A stretch of 64,000 bases of DNA from an uncultured Verrucomicrobiota bacterium (GCA_937872895.1 CALMUP010000008.1:1-64000); one strand, 5' to 3'; counted from the first letter of the stretch, positions 1 to 9,924 are shown. Notes: generated from the letters alone by a model not told the origin. Program-made: numbers and translations.

Positions 1-479
1 ATCTGCATGCCGCCCACGCCCAGGTAGGGGATGATCGCGACCACCAGCACGAGAATGCCCATGCCGCCGAGGAAGTGCGTGACCGCGCGCCAGAGCAGGA
101 TGGCCCGGCTGTGCGCCTCGAGGTTGCTCATCACCGACGCCCCGGTGGTGGTCAAACCCGAAGCCGCCTCGAAAAATGAATCGAACAGGCTGTTCATCGC
201 GCCGGTTAGGTGGAACGGCAGGCAGCTCAGCAAGGTCGCCGTCACCCAGCCGAACACGACGATGCCGATGCCTTCCCGGCGCGAGAGTTCCACGGTCGTA
301 CGCGTGAACACCCACATCGCGCCACCGATCACCAGCGTGATGCCGGCCGAGGCGAGCATGCCCTGCCAGGCCTGGTCCGGATCGTCCATGAGATACGAAA
401 CCGCCGCGACTACACCCATGAACAGGGACAGGATCATCACGAGGAACGAGACCAGATGGAAGACGATCTTGAATTTCAT
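1..479 (-). CDS. trkH: TrkH-type potassium uptake membrane subunit (5' part only)
   Basis: Translating the minus strand from an ATG at 479 gives about 159 residues with no stop before the window edge, so the C-terminal two thirds are outside. The fragment has several hydrophobic segments and a selectivity-filter-like motif, TTTGASV, followed by a re-entrant and membrane-helix pattern (WRAVTHFLGGMGILV) typical of TrkH/KtrB. TrkH forms the K+ channel of the Trk system in the inner membrane. Its start lies 10 bases downstream of the trkA stop, so trkA and trkH form one minus-strand operon. The family call is strong; nothing can be said about the missing part. Confidence 0.93.
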   Translation of the reverse strand, partial: MKFKIVFHLVSFLVMILSLFMGVVAAVSYLMDDPDQAWQGMLASAGITLVIGGAMWVFTRTTVELSRREGIGIVVFGWVTATLLSCLPFHLTGAMNSLFDSFFEAASGLTTTGASVMSNLEAHSRAILLWRAVTHFLGGMGILVLVVAIIPYLGVGGMQ

Positions 480-489
480 GGAAGACCCG

Positions 490-1839
490 TCAGGCCCCGA
501 ACAGGTGTTCGATCTTCGCCACCGCCTTGGGTAGTGCATACAGGACGATCCGGTCACCCGCCTGCAGGGCCAGGTCGCCGGTGGCGGGCAGCAGGATATC
601 CGAGCGCAGTACGGTGGCGATCAGCAAGCCGTCGGGAACCCTGAGGCTGCGGATCGAACGCCCCGCCCACGGATGCGAAGCGGAGAGCAGGACCTCGAGC
701 ATCTCGCCCGGCAACCGGTGCAGCATCGCCGCCGCGCGCACGTTCTTGCCGCGCACAAAGTGCAGGATCGCGTTGATCATTGAGATGTGCGAACTGACCG
801 CGCGGTCGAGCAGGCTCAGGCTGCCGATGATCGGCACGTAGTCGGGCTTGGCGACCTGGGCCACGGTGAAGGTCGCGCCCGACTTCTCGCCGAGCAGGCA
901 GATCATGATGTTGGTCTCGTCGTCACCGGTGACCGCGACAAAAGCCGTGTCCTTCACGATGTCCGCATTGCCAAGTGTTTCCTGGCTGAGCGAATCACCG
1001 TGCAGCACGGTCGCGCGGTTGAGTTCCTCCGCGCACAATTCGGCGCGGCGCAGGTCCTTCTCAATGACCGTGACCTTGGTGTTGATCCGGTCAAGCCGCC
1101 TCGCCAGTTCTAGGCCGAGGTCGCCGCCGCCCGCAATGACGATCTTGTTGAACGCCGTGTGCTCGGGACAGGCCCACTCGAGGAACGCCATGACATCCTC
1201 GGGTGATCCGACCAGGTACAGCTCGTCACCGATCATGAACTGCGTGTCCCCGTTCGGGATCATCACCTTCTCGCCGCGCATCATCGCGATGAACCGAACC
1301 CGTTCAATGAGCTCCGGCTTGGGAAACTGCTTCAACGGTTGCAGGATGATCGGACTGTCCATGTGCGCCCGGATACCCACCACAAGCGCACGCTGGTTGA
1401 GCAGGTCGATCGCCTCGATCGTGCCCGGCATGCGCAGGATGGTGAAGATCTCGTCCGCGCATTCCTCTTTCTCGCTGACCACCAGGTCGATGCCCAGCCG
1501 CTTGATGTCGTAGCCCGATTCCGTCCCGTAGTGCCGGCAACTCGTCACCCGCGCCACCTTCATCGGCACCCCGGCAAGGTTGGCAAACGCACAGGCCAGG
1601 ATGTTGACCTCGTCCCGGTTGGTCACCGCCACCAGCAGGTCGGCCTTCCGCACCCCGGCTTCCTCAAGGACCGCCGGACTGGTTCCTTCCCCCTCGACCG
1701 TCTGGATGTCGACCGAGGCCTGAACCAACGCCAGCTTGTCGGCGTCGCGGTCCACCACGACGATGTCGTGCTGTTCACTGCTCAACCGCTCAGCCAGGTT
1801 CTTGCCGGCATTGCCCGCACCTATGATGACAATTCGCAT
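490..1839 (-). CDS. trkA: Trk system potassium uptake protein TrkA
   Basis: This is a 449-residue cytoplasmic protein, the usual length for a two-lobed TrkA. Two NAD-binding RCK lobes are visible, each with a glycine motif: GAGNAGKNLAERL at the very N-terminus and AGGGDLGLELARRL near residue 235. Each is followed by a TrkA_C-type domain. TrkA gates the TrkH channel in response to nucleotides. An in-frame extension runs upstream to 2043, but the glycine-rich strand begins right after the ATG at 1839, so that start is chosen. The next gene downstream is trkH, 10 bases away. Confidence 0.95.
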   Translation of the reverse strand: MRIVIIGAGNAGKNLAERLSSEQHDIVVVDRDADKLALVQASVDIQTVEGEGTSPAVLEEAGVRKADLLVAVTNRDEVNILACAFANLAGVPMKVARVTSCRHYGTESGYDIKRLGIDLVVSEKEECADEIFTILRMPGTIEAIDLLNQRALVVGIRAHMDSPIILQPLKQFPKPELIERVRFIAMMRGEKVMIPNGDTQFMIGDELYLVGSPEDVMAFLEWACPEHTAFNKIVIAGGGDLGLELARRLDRINTKVTVIEKDLRRAELCAEELNRATVLHGDSLSQETLGNADIVKDTAFVAVTGDDETNIMICLLGEKSGATFTVAQVAKPDYVPIIGSLSLLDRAVSSHISMINAILHFVRGKNVRAAAMLHRLPGEMLEVLLSASHPWAGRSIRSLRVPDGLLIATVLRSDILLPATGDLALQAGDRIVLYALPKAVAKIEHLFGA

Positions 1840-2102
1840 GAAAGTATCCCGCCAGCACCGAGGCCAGCTCGTTTGAAACAACCAGTATGGAGGATACCGC
1901 CCCCCCATGACAACCGTGCAGCGGGTTTTTGCGTCGGATGCGTGGGTTATGCCTTGATAACAAACGGATTGCGAAAGTGTTATTTTTGCGCTATCCGGTT
2001 CATGCCTTGTCCCGCGGTGGTGTAAATCCTTTACAAGGAACATGATGCGACGATGTGTGATGGGGCTTGCCGTGCCGGGTGGCTCTGGTGTTGGATGAGG
2101 TT

Positions 2103-2867
2103 ATGCGAAAGAGCTTCTGCATGTGGTTGGTACTTGTTGGCTGGGGTGGTCTGGTGATGGCGTTTGACCATCAGCATTCGGTCTGGACCGAATGGCTCGC
2201 TCGCACCGTGGATGATCAGGGCAGGGTGGACTATCTGGTTGCCGTAGCAGACCAGGACCGCTTGAACCGATACCTTGCCGAACTCTCCGCCGTGTCCCCC
2301 GACCAGTACCGGTCCTGGACCCGCAACCAGCAACTGGCCACGTTGCTGAACCTTTTCAATGCCAGCACAATCGGCCTGGTCGTGCGGAACGAACCAATCA
2401 CGTCGATCAAGGACATCGGCACCTTGCTGCGCGGTCCATGGGAACAGCCTGCGGTGTTATGGTTCGGTCGCCGCACCACCTTGAGCGCCTTGCACCACCA
2501 GATGATCGTTCCGTTGTTCAACGACGACCGGGTCGCCTTCGCCCTCAGCCGCGCTGCCGTTTCGTCGCCGCCGCTTCGCCGCGAAGCCTACGTCGCCGAT
2601 CGCCTCGACGCACAACTGGACGACCAGCGCCGACGCTTCCTCGCCGATCCCGCCTTCAACCGCATCGGCCCCGACCTCGCAACCTGGCACCTCTCCGAAC
2701 TGTTCCAGTGGGAAGCCGCCTCGATCCTCCGCACCACCGCCGATCCCGCCGCGTACATCACCCACGCCCTCGGCATGACCATGCCCGAGCCGCCCCCGCG
2801 CATCGCCTTCCGCCCCTTCAACTGGTCGCTCAACCGCCAGCCGGTTGCCGAAAAGGAACACCCATGA
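2103..2867 (+). CDS. exported DUF547-family protein
   Basis: The protein has 254 residues if it starts at the ATG at 2103, which follows a GGATGAGG stretch with rather short spacing. The first ~20 residues look like a Sec signal peptide (basic start, WLVLVGWGGLVMA core). The rest matches DUF547: an N-terminal LLNLFNAS segment, SIKDI, a HHQMIV segment and SSPPLRREAY followed by LDAQLDDQRRRFL. In members I know, the SPPLR block is normally preceded by a cysteine (CPPL); here the text is SSPPLR, so that residue is a serine. The biochemical role of DUF547 is not established. The stop overlaps the start of the ankyrin gene (ATGA), so the two are translationally coupled. A weak promoter candidate, TTGATA with an 18-base spacer to TGTTAT, lies at 1954-1983. 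Confidence 0.8.
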   Translation: MRKSFCMWLVLVGWGGLVMAFDHQHSVWTEWLARTVDDQGRVDYLVAVADQDRLNRYLAELSAVSPDQYRSWTRNQQLATLLNLFNASTIGLVVRNEPITSIKDIGTLLRGPWEQPAVLWFGRRTTLSALHHQMIVPLFNDDRVAFALSRAAVSSPPLRREAYVADRLDAQLDDQRRRFLADPAFNRIGPDLATWHLSELFQWEAASILRTTADPAAYITHALGMTMPEPPPRIAFRPFNWSLNRQPVAEKEHP

Positions 2868-4921
2868 ACGACCTCCTCGGGTTCGCCATGCCGATCCGCT
2901 GGCTGCTCCTGATCGTCCTGTCGTTTTCCCTGCCGGTTATGGCCGAACCCCGCACCCGTGGTTTTACGCCGCTGATGAAGGCCGCATGGGAAGACGATCA
3001 AGCCACCGCGCGACGGTTGCTGGAGGAAGGGGCTCCGGTCGATGCCTATTCCTCCTCCGGCATGAATGCGCTGCATGTCGCTGCACACCGCAACCACCTG
3101 GTCATGATGGCACTGTTGCACGAACACGGGGCGGACCTGAATGCCACCATGCGCAACCGGATCAGCGCCGTAGCGGCCGCCGCAGCTGCCGGCCGGATTG
3201 ACGTAGTGGAGTGGTTGCTTGATCGCGGCGCGAATATCCAGGCGCGCGACCGGTGGGGATTCACGCCCCTGCACCGCGCGGCCATGCGCGATCATGTAGA
3301 GGTTGTCCAGAGCTTGATCGCCCGCGGTGCCGACCTCCGGGCCGAGGAACAGCGCGGACTCACCCCGTTGATGCTCGCCGCCGGGGAGGGGTCGCTCGGC
3401 GCCGTGGCCGCGTTGATCGAAGGCGGCAGTATGGTCAATGTCATCAATGCCAACGGCCAGGCGGCCATTAGCTATGCCATCCTTCGCTTCAATCCCGATA
3501 TCGCCGATTACCTGGCCGACCACGGTGCCGACCTCGACGTGGTCAACCGCAAGGGTGAAACCCTCGTTGATATCGCCTTGCGTCAACCGGATGGCCTGGC
3601 GGCGTTGACGTGGCTGCTTGACCGGGGCTTCGACGTCAACCGCGTGGGGTGGAAACAGGAGTCGCCACTCCACATCGCCATCCAGCGCAACCACATGGAG
3701 GCCATTGACCTGTTGCTTGCCCGTGGCGCATCGCTCACGGCAACCAACAGCCATGACAACACGCCACTTGTGGTGGCCATTAACGGGAAAAATCCTGCTA
3801 TCGTACAACGGTTGCTCGCCGCCGGCGCGGATGTCGAATTACCGGTGAGAGGCATGACCCCGTTGATGGTGGCTGCCACCCACGCCGATGCCCGTATCGT
3901 CGAACTGCTGCTCGATGCCGGTGCCGACCCGGTCCGAACCAATCATCTCGGGCATGGCACCTTCGAATGGGCGCTGGCCTATTCCAACTTGCCCGTGGTT
4001 TCACTGCTGCTCGAACGAAATGTCGATCCGGAGGCGCATCCCGATGACGACTGGCCGGCGATCATGAGCGCCGCCTGGGGCAATCACGAAGACGCTCTGT
4101 TCGAACTGATCGCCCATGGCGCAGATCCCGATCGTCGACGGTTGGTTGGACAAACCCCGTTGATGATCGCCGTGCGCCGCGGTTATTCCAGCCTGGTGTA
4201 CCGGCTGCTCGACCACGGGGTCGACACGGGCGTGCGCAACGACGATGGCCACACCGCCTGGCATATCGCCGCCTACCTCGATCGCCACGAACTGGCCGAC
4301 CGGTTGTCCGGGTACATGGACCCGGAGGACTTCGCACCCACCAACCGCATCCGGTGCTACCTCGATCTGGACGCCCCGCTGGCCACCAATGTGCAGGTCG
4401 CTGGCAATTTCAACGAATGGGACGGGTCACGGCACCCGATGACCAAGCGGGACGATGATGGCTGGTGGTATGTCGAGTTCGACTACTTCCCCGGAACCTT
4501 CACCTACAAGTTCATCATCGACGGTGCCTGGGTGACGGATCCGGCCCATCGGACCACCCGAACCGGAGGCGACAACAGCGTGCTGGATTCCGCCGACCGG
4601 ATCGTCGGCACACGGCCCGAACGACCCGCCTCGCGTGCCGATATGCTGGTGCCCGTGACCTTTACCTTCCACGCCCGCGATGCCTTTGCCGTTTCCCTCG
4701 CCGGTGAGTTCAACGGATGGAGCACCGCCTCCCATCCAATGTCCCTCGCGCGGATCGGTCGCTGGGAGACGACCCTGTTCCTCAAGCCGGGCGACTATGG
4801 ATACAAGTTCGTCGTGGACGGGCGATGGTTGCTTGATCCTTCCAACCATCAGATGCACGTGGTTTCAGGCGTCACCAATTCCTTGCTGCAGGTCCTGCCG
4901 CCATCTGGCCCACCGCCTTGA
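2864..4921 (+). CDS. exported ankyrin-repeat protein with two C-terminal CBM48/AMPK-type glycogen-binding domains
   Basis: The protein has 685 residues, with a good ribosome site (AAGGAA) before the ATG at 2864. The N-terminus has a signal peptide ([16 protein letters not shown]). About 14 ankyrin repeats follow at roughly residues 28-485, recognisable as TPLMxAA and LLxxGAD blocks. Two tandem early-set domains of the AMPK/CBM48 type close the protein at about 485-570 and 595-680. They carry [10 protein letters not shown] and LAGEFNGWS, then FxYKFxxDGxWxxDP in each. Ankyrin repeats bind proteins and CBM48 modules bind alpha-glucans, so this may be a periplasmic protein-binding scaffold that also touches a glucan. 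The function is inferred only. It overlaps the DUF547 gene by 4 bases. Confidence 0.85.
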   Translation: MNDLLGFAMPIRWLLLIVLSFSLPVMAEPRTRGFTPLMKAAWEDDQATARRLLEEGAPVDAYSSSGMNALHVAAHRNHLVMMALLHEHGADLNATMRNRISAVAAAAAAGRIDVVEWLLDRGANIQARDRWGFTPLHRAAMRDHVEVVQSLIARGADLRAEEQRGLTPLMLAAGEGSLGAVAALIEGGSMVNVINANGQAAISYAILRFNPDIADYLADHGADLDVVNRKGETLVDIALRQPDGLAALTWLLDRGFDVNRVGWKQESPLHIAIQRNHMEAIDLLLARGASLTATNSHDNTPLVVAINGKNPAIVQRLLAAGADVELPVRGMTPLMVAATHADARIVELLLDAGADPVRTNHLGHGTFEWALAYSNLPVVSLLLERNVDPEAHPDDDWPAIMSAAWGNHEDALFELIAHGADPDRRRLVGQTPLMIAVRRGYSSLVYRLLDHGVDTGVRNDDGHTAWHIAAYLDRHELADRLSGYMDPEDFAPTNRIRCYLDLDAPLATNVQVAGNFNEWDGSRHPMTKRDDDGWWYVEFDYFPGTFTYKFIIDGAWVTDPAHRTTRTGGDNSVLDSADRIVGTRPERPASRADMLVPVTFTFHARDAFAVSLAGEFNGWSTASHPMSLARIGRWETTLFLKPGDYGYKFVVDGRWLLDPSNHQMHVVSGVTNSLLQVLPPSGPPP

Positions 4922-4989
4922 CCCATCCGATTTTGCCCACTTGCACCAAGCTCCCGCACAAGGTACGTTGGCCGCCACGGAGTAACTTT

Positions 4990-6069
4990 ATGTCGAGTAC
5001 GTTTGGAACCATCTTCCGGGTCAGCACGTTTGGCGAGTCGCACTGCAAGGGCGTCGGCGCCATCGTGGATGGCTGTCCCGCCAACATCCCGCTTACCGAG
5101 GCGGACATCCAGCCGCAACTGGACCGCCGCCGCCCCGGCCAGAGCAAGGTCGCCACCGCGCGCGCCGAAAGCGACACCGTGACCATCCTCTCCGGCACCG
5201 AACACGGCATCACCCTCGGCACCCCCATCGGACTGTTCGTGCCCAACAAGGACCAGCGTCCCGGCGACTACCAGGAGATGAACCAGATCCCGCGTCCGTC
5301 CCACGCCGACTACACCTACCAGATGAAGTACGGCGTGCGCGCCTCCAGCGGCGGTGGCCGTTCCAGCGCACGCGAGACCATCGGACGCGTCGCCGCCGGC
5401 GCGATCGCGGAAAAAATTCTCCGCCTGAAATTCGGCACGGAGATCGTGGCCTGGGTCAGCTCGGTCGGCACCATCGACAGCGAGGTGGATGCCGCATCGC
5501 TGACCCGCGACATCGTCGATGGCACGATGGTGCGCTGCCCCGACCTCCGTGCCTCCGCGCGCATGGAGGACGCCATCGTCGCCGCCAAGAACGCCGGCGA
5601 CTCCCTCGGCGGCGTGGTCACCTGCATCTGCCGCAACCTCCCGGCGGGGTGGGGCGAACCGGTGTTCGACAAACTCGAGGCCAAACTCGCCCACGCCATG
5701 TTGTCCATCCCCGCGACCAAGGGCTTCGAGATCGGCTCCGGATTCAGCGGCACCCGCCTGCCCGGCAGCCAGCACAACGACCCGTTCGTCAAGCGCGGCG
5801 ACCGCCTCGGCACCGTCACCAACCACAGCGGCGGCATCCAGGGGGGCATCTCCAACGGCGAACCGATCGTCTTCCGCATCGCCTTCAAACCCCCGGCCAC
5901 GATCAGCCGCGCCCAGCCCACCGTCACCTTCGACGGCGAACCGGTTGTGCTCGAGGCGAAGGGTCGCCACGACCCCTGCGTCGTGCCCCGCGCCATCCCG
6001 ATCGTCGAGGCCATGGCCGCGCTCGTGCTTGCCGATGCCGCGATGCGCCAGCACGCCCGCACCCTCTGA
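4990..6069 (+). CDS. aroC: chorismate synthase
   Basis: AroC converts 5-enolpyruvylshikimate-3-phosphate to chorismate using reduced FMN, the last step of the shikimate pathway. The 359-residue protein begins [21 protein letters not shown], the classic AroC N-terminus, behind GGAG at 4979-4982. Further family signatures are [19 protein letters not shown] and the C-terminal [12 protein letters not shown] longer in-frame reading from 4918 is rejected because family similarity starts at 4990. aroB of the same pathway lies at 33636. It is the first gene of the aroC-rsmD-coaD-yceD-rpmF-plsX-fab run. Confidence 0.97.
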   Translation: MSSTFGTIFRVSTFGESHCKGVGAIVDGCPANIPLTEADIQPQLDRRRPGQSKVATARAESDTVTILSGTEHGITLGTPIGLFVPNKDQRPGDYQEMNQIPRPSHADYTYQMKYGVRASSGGGRSSARETIGRVAAGAIAEKILRLKFGTEIVAWVSSVGTIDSEVDAASLTRDIVDGTMVRCPDLRASARMEDAIVAAKNAGDSLGGVVTCICRNLPAGWGEPVFDKLEAKLAHAMLSIPATKGFEIGSGFSGTRLPGSQHNDPFVKRGDRLGTVTNHSGGIQGGISNGEPIVFRIAFKPPATISRAQPTVTFDGEPVVLEAKGRHDPCVVPRAIPIVEAMAALVLADAAMRQHARTL

Positions 6070-6078
6070 GGCACCGCG

Positions 6079-6648
6079 ATGGTCCGCATCACCGGAGGCC
6101 TGCACCGCGGCCGCAACCTGCGCGTTCCCCCCGCCGGGGTCCGCCCGACCAAGGACATGGTCCGGCTCGCCTTGTTCTCCGCCCTTGGCGATTCCATCAC
6201 GGGCAAGCGGGTGATCGACCTCTTCGCCGGCTCCGGGGTCATCGGCCTCGATGCGATCAGCCGTGGCGCCGCCGAGGCGGTCTGGATCGAGGCCGATCCG
6301 CGCACCCACGCCATCCTCCGCGAAAACGTCGCGCTGATCTGCGGTCCGGAAATCGCCGCCCGCGCCTGCATCGCCGCCGATGCCTTCGCCTGGCTCGCCT
6401 CGTCGCGACCGCCCGAGGGCTTCGACCTCCTCGTCGCCGATCCCCCGTACCGCCCGGCCGATAATCTCCCGTGGGGCGAACGCCTGCTCACCGCCCTCGG
6501 CCCGAGCGCCCGGCTCAAGCCCGACGGTCTTTTCGTGCTCGAGCAGCACGCCGATCAACCGGTAGTCGACAACCCCGCGTGGAATAGATTAAAAGAAGCC
6601 CGCTACGGCGAGACCCGGTTGGTCTATTACCGCCGCGTGGAAACGTAA
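6079..6648 (+). CDS. rsmD: 16S rRNA (guanine-N2)-methyltransferase RsmD
   Basis: The protein has 189 residues, the expected size. It opens with RITGGLHRGRNLRVPP and RPTKDMVRLALF, and has the SAM-binding motif VIDLFAGSGVIGLDAISRGA and the catalytic DPPY motif near residue 120. RsmD methylates G966 (E. coli numbering) of 16S rRNA. It lies 9 bases after aroC and 13 bases before coaD. The rsmD-coaD pairing is common in bacteria and supports the call. Confidence 0.95.
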   Translation: MVRITGGLHRGRNLRVPPAGVRPTKDMVRLALFSALGDSITGKRVIDLFAGSGVIGLDAISRGAAEAVWIEADPRTHAILRENVALICGPEIAARACIAADAFAWLASSRPPEGFDLLVADPPYRPADNLPWGERLLTALGPSARLKPDGLFVLEQHADQPVVDNPAWNRLKEARYGETRLVYYRRVET

Positions 6649-6661
6649 AGGAGCAGGCGCA

Positions 6662-7156
6662 ATGAAACGGGCAGCCATATATCCAGGGACCTTCGACCCG
6701 ATCACCCTCGGCCACCTCGATGTGATGAGCCGCGCCGCCCTGGTCTTCGACCGGCTGGTTGTAGCCGTCGCCGAGAGCCCGCGCAAGAAACTCTGGTTCG
6801 ATCTTCCCGAACGCCTCTCCATGGTCCGCGACGCCACCGCCAAACTTGCCAACATCGAGGTCATCTCCTTCGATGGCCTGCTCGTCGAGTTCGCCCGCCG
6901 CCAGGGCATCGGTATCCTCGTGCGCGGCCTGCGCGCCTTTTCCGATTTCGAGTACGAATTCCAGATGGCCCTCAGCAACCGCAAGCTCGCCCCCGATGTC
7001 GAGACCGTGTTCCTGATGGCCTCCGACACCTACAGCTACGTGAGCTCCAGCGTCGTGCGCGAAGTCGCCGAGCTCGGCGGCGACATCTCCGTCCTCGTAC
7101 CGCCCGGCGTCCAGAATGCCCTCGAACGCAAACGCGCCTCCCGCCAAGCCACCTGA
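6662..7156 (+). CDS. coaD: phosphopantetheine adenylyltransferase
   Basis: CoaD transfers AMP from ATP to 4'-phosphopantetheine, the penultimate step of coenzyme A synthesis. The 164-residue protein shows the nucleotidyltransferase start AIYPGTFDPITLGHLD, the LVRGLRAFSDFEYE block and the C-terminal SYVSSSVVRE motif. AAAGGAG precedes the ATG with good spacing. The location just before fatty-acid genes is sensible, because CoA supplies the phosphopantetheine arm for acyl carrier protein. Confidence 0.97.
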   Translation: MKRAAIYPGTFDPITLGHLDVMSRAALVFDRLVVAVAESPRKKLWFDLPERLSMVRDATAKLANIEVISFDGLLVEFARRQGIGILVRGLRAFSDFEYEFQMALSNRKLAPDVETVFLMASDTYSYVSSSVVREVAELGGDISVLVPPGVQNALERKRASRQAT

Positions 7157-7188
7157 ACCCGTCCCGATCCGCCGTGGAGAAACCGTCC

Positions 7189-7650
7189 ATGTTCATCGAA
7201 ATCGCCAAGCTGCCCCCCGATGGCGGCCCCATCCAGGCCGAGGTTCCGGGCGAACTGCTCGCCCTCGAAAACGACAAGTTCGCCCATGCCGACGGCCCTA
7301 TCCAGGTCGATCTATTCGCCTATGTCGTTTCCCACGAGCTGATTGTCAAAGGCACCCTCAAGGCCCCGGTCAAGCTGCTCTGCGGCCGCTGCGCCGAATT
7401 TTTCTCGACATTCCTGACCGTTTCGTCTTTCCTTCGCGCTTACCCGATTTCCGAGGGGGTCGACAAAGTCGATCTCTCCGAGGACATCCGCGAGGATATT
7501 TTGGTGGAAATACCCACCTATCCCGCTTGTCCGTGGAAGGGGGAGGGCGTGTGTCCCTTCTCCGGGGTCGACCTGGACGAGATGAAGCGGTATGAGCGCC
7601 CTCCGGAGGACAATCCGTGGGGGATCCTGGATAACCTGGATCGCAAGTAA
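7189..7650 (+). CDS. yceD: YceD/DUF177 family protein (23S rRNA accumulation factor)
   Basis: A 153-residue protein. A GTG at 7174 would add five residues, but GGAG at 7176-7179 sits nine bases before the ATG at 7189, so the ATG is preferred. DUF177 features include the CGRCAEFF cysteine pair near residue 65 and a C-terminal half with a second cysteine pair, CPWKGEGVCPFSG, ending in NPWGILDNL. In bacteria and plants this family is needed for normal 23S rRNA levels, and its gene nearly always precedes rpmF, as here. The position therefore strengthens a call that sequence alone makes moderately well. Confidence 0.88.
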   Translation: MFIEIAKLPPDGGPIQAEVPGELLALENDKFAHADGPIQVDLFAYVVSHELIVKGTLKAPVKLLCGRCAEFFSTFLTVSSFLRAYPISEGVDKVDLSEDIREDILVEIPTYPACPWKGEGVCPFSGVDLDEMKRYERPPEDNPWGILDNLDRK

Positions 7651-7686
7651 CCGTTTGGCATGCATTGATGTAGCGAGGTAACAACT

Positions 7687-7872
7687 ATGGCAGTACCAAA
7701 GAGACGTGTTTCGCGGATGAAGCGCCGCCAGCGCCAGGCATCCCACAAGAAGGATTATCCGAACGCCGCCGAGGACAAGCAGGGCGGCGGGCTGCACATG
7801 CCGCACCGGGTCAACCCGGAAACCGGCATGTACCGCGGCCGTCAGGTCCTGACCATCAAGTCCGACGACTGA
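7687..7872 (+). CDS. rpmF: 50S ribosomal protein L32
   Basis: A 61-residue basic protein beginning MAVPKRRVSRMKRRQRQASH, the standard L32 start, with the conserved PHRVNPETGMYRGRQVL block in the C-terminal half. The two CxxC zinc-binding pairs found in many L32 proteins are absent, making this a zinc-independent (C-minus) form. GAGG lies ahead of the ATG. It is placed between yceD and plsX, the order seen in many bacteria; plsX begins four bases after its stop. Confidence 0.96.
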   Translation: MAVPKRRVSRMKRRQRQASHKKDYPNAAEDKQGGGLHMPHRVNPETGMYRGRQVLTIKSDD

Positions 7873-7876
7873 TGAC

Positions 7877-8884
7877 ATGCGCATTGCCGTTGATGCCATG
7901 GGCGGCGATTTCGCCCCTCGTGAGATCGTCGCCGGCGCGGTCCGTGCGGCTCGCACGCTGACCAACATCAAGACCCTGTTTCTCGTCGGCAACCAGCAGG
8001 CCATCGAAGCCGAGCTGGCCAAGCACGGCCCGACCCCGTCGAACATCGACATCCGCCACGCCTCCGAGGTCGTGGGGATGGACGAGTCGCCGGCCATCGC
8101 CGTGCGCCGCAAGAAGGACTCCTCGATCGCCCGTTCGGTGGAACTGGTGAAGACCGGCGAGGCCGATGCGGTCTTTTCCGCCGGCAGCACCGGTGCCGCC
8201 GTGGCCTCCAGCCAGTTGCGCCTCCGCACCCTCGAAGGCGTGACCCGCCCCGGCATCGCTACCGTGTTCCCGTCGCCGACCAAGCCGTTCGTGCTGATCG
8301 ACGCCGGGGCCACCACCGACTGCTCCCCCGACATCCTGCTCCAGTTCGCCGCGATGGGCACCGTCTATTCGCGCCACATCCTCGGCGTCGACAAGCCGAA
8401 GGTCGGCCTGATGAGCATCGGCGAGGAGGACGCGAAGGGTAACGAGACCACCAAGGAAACCTTCGGCCTGCTCGAGAAGAGCCACCTGAATTTCGCCGGC
8501 AACATCGAGGGCCATGACCTGTTCGAAGGCGACATCGATGTCGTCGTCTGCGACGGGTTCGTCGGCAATGTGATCCTGAAGACCAGCGAAAGCGTCGGCC
8601 ACGCCATCAGCACCTGGTTGAAGAAGGAATTCACCGCCAACCCGGTCCGCATCCTCGGCGCGTTGCTGCTGCGCGGCGCGCTGAAATCGTTCAAGCGGAA
8701 GATCGATCCCGAGACCTACGGCGGCGCCCCGCTGCTCGGCGTCAACGGTATCTGCTATATCGGCCATGGTTCGTCCTCGTCCGTCGCCGCCTACAACGGC
8801 ATCCGCTCCGCCACCGAGGCGCTGCGCCACGACATTAACCACCTGATCGTGGAGGAAATCAAACGCCTCCACGCCTCGCCATGA
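7877..8884 (+). CDS. plsX: phosphate acyltransferase PlsX
   Basis: PlsX makes acyl-phosphate from acyl-ACP for phospholipid synthesis. The 335-residue protein starts MRIAVDAMGGDFAP, a hallmark of the family, and carries SAGSTGA, IGEEDAKGNE and VCDGFVGNV. The length matches known PlsX proteins. It starts four bases after rpmF and its stop overlaps the fabH start by four bases, so expression is probably coupled to the fatty-acid genes. Confidence 0.97.
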   Translation: MRIAVDAMGGDFAPREIVAGAVRAARTLTNIKTLFLVGNQQAIEAELAKHGPTPSNIDIRHASEVVGMDESPAIAVRRKKDSSIARSVELVKTGEADAVFSAGSTGAAVASSQLRLRTLEGVTRPGIATVFPSPTKPFVLIDAGATTDCSPDILLQFAAMGTVYSRHILGVDKPKVGLMSIGEEDAKGNETTKETFGLLEKSHLNFAGNIEGHDLFEGDIDVVVCDGFVGNVILKTSESVGHAISTWLKKEFTANPVRILGALLLRGALKSFKRKIDPETYGGAPLLGVNGICYIGHGSSSSVAAYNGIRSATEALRHDINHLIVEEIKRLHASP

Positions 8885-9924
8885 ATCCAACGCTTGCCGG
8901 TAAACTGAAGGCCCCCCCCGCGCGGCCGGTCCGTCCCGTCGCCATCACCGGAACCGGCTCCTACGTGCCGCAACGCGTGATGACCAACGCCGACCTCGAG
9001 AAGATCGTGGAGACCACCGACCAGTGGATCCAGGAACGCACCGGCATCCGCGAACGCCGCATCGCCAACGACCAGGAAACCACCTCGTTCATGGCCGCCG
9101 AAGCCGCCCGCCGCGCCATGGCCGCCGCCGGCGTGACCGCCGAACAGATCGACCTGATCATCGTCGCCACCATCACCCCCGACATGGTGTTCCCGAACAC
9201 CGCGTGTTTCGTGCAGGACCAGATCGGCGCGAAGAACGCGTTCTGCTTCGACCTCGAAGCCGCCTGCTCCGGGTTCCTCTATTCGCTCGACGTGGCCAAG
9301 CAGTTCATCGCCAACGGCACCTACGAGACCGCCCTGGTCATCGGCGCCGAGAAGATCAGCACCATCACCGACTGGTCCGACCGCTCCCTCTGCGTCCTGT
9401 TCGGCGACGCCGCCGGTGCCGCCATCGTCCAGGCCGCGAAGCCGGGGCAGGGGCACGGCCTGATCCACTCTGTGCTGCGCTCCGACGGCAGCCTGGCCGA
9501 CCTGCTCAAGCTCCCCGCCGGTGGCAGCCGCTTCCCGGCCAGCGAGGAGACCCTGAAGCAGAAGCTGCACTACATGAAGATGGACGGCCGCGAGGTGTTC
9601 AAGCACGCCGTCACCTGCATGATCAGCGCCGCCCGCCAGACCCTCGAGGAGACCGGGCTCGACGTCGCCGACCTCACCCTGATCATCCCGCACCAGGCCA
9701 ACATGCGCATCATCAAGGCCATCAGCGACCGCCTCGGCGGCGAGTCATCCCAGTACTTCGTCAACCTCGACCGCTACGGCAATACCTCCGCCGCCTCGGT
9801 CATCGTGGCCCTCGACGAAGCCTGCCGCAGCGGCCGCCTGAAACAGGGCGACCTCGTCCTGCTCGTCGCCTTCGGCGGCGGTTTCGTCTGGGGCGCCAGC
9901 CTGCTCGAATGGAGCCTGCCATGA
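8881..9924 (+). CDS. fabH: beta-ketoacyl-ACP synthase III
   Basis: FabH starts fatty-acid synthesis by condensing acetyl-CoA with malonyl-ACP. The 347-residue protein has the full Cys-His-Asn triad in context: the cysteine in DLEAACSGFLY, the histidine in IPHQANMRII and the asparagine in DRYGNTSAAS. The N-terminus is about 20 residues longer than the shortest homologues (a proline/alanine-rich leader before VAITGTGSYVP). It overlaps plsX and fabD by four bases at each end. Confidence 0.97.
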   Translation: MNPTLAGKLKAPPARPVRPVAITGTGSYVPQRVMTNADLEKIVETTDQWIQERTGIRERRIANDQETTSFMAAEAARRAMAAAGVTAEQIDLIIVATITPDMVFPNTACFVQDQIGAKNAFCFDLEAACSGFLYSLDVAKQFIANGTYETALVIGAEKISTITDWSDRSLCVLFGDAAGAAIVQAAKPGQGHGLIHSVLRSDGSLADLLKLPAGGSRFPASEETLKQKLHYMKMDGREVFKHAVTCMISAARQTLEETGLDVADLTLIIPHQANMRIIKAISDRLGGESSQYFVNLDRYGNTSAASVIVALDEACRSGRLKQGDLVLLVAFGGGFVWGASLLEWSLP

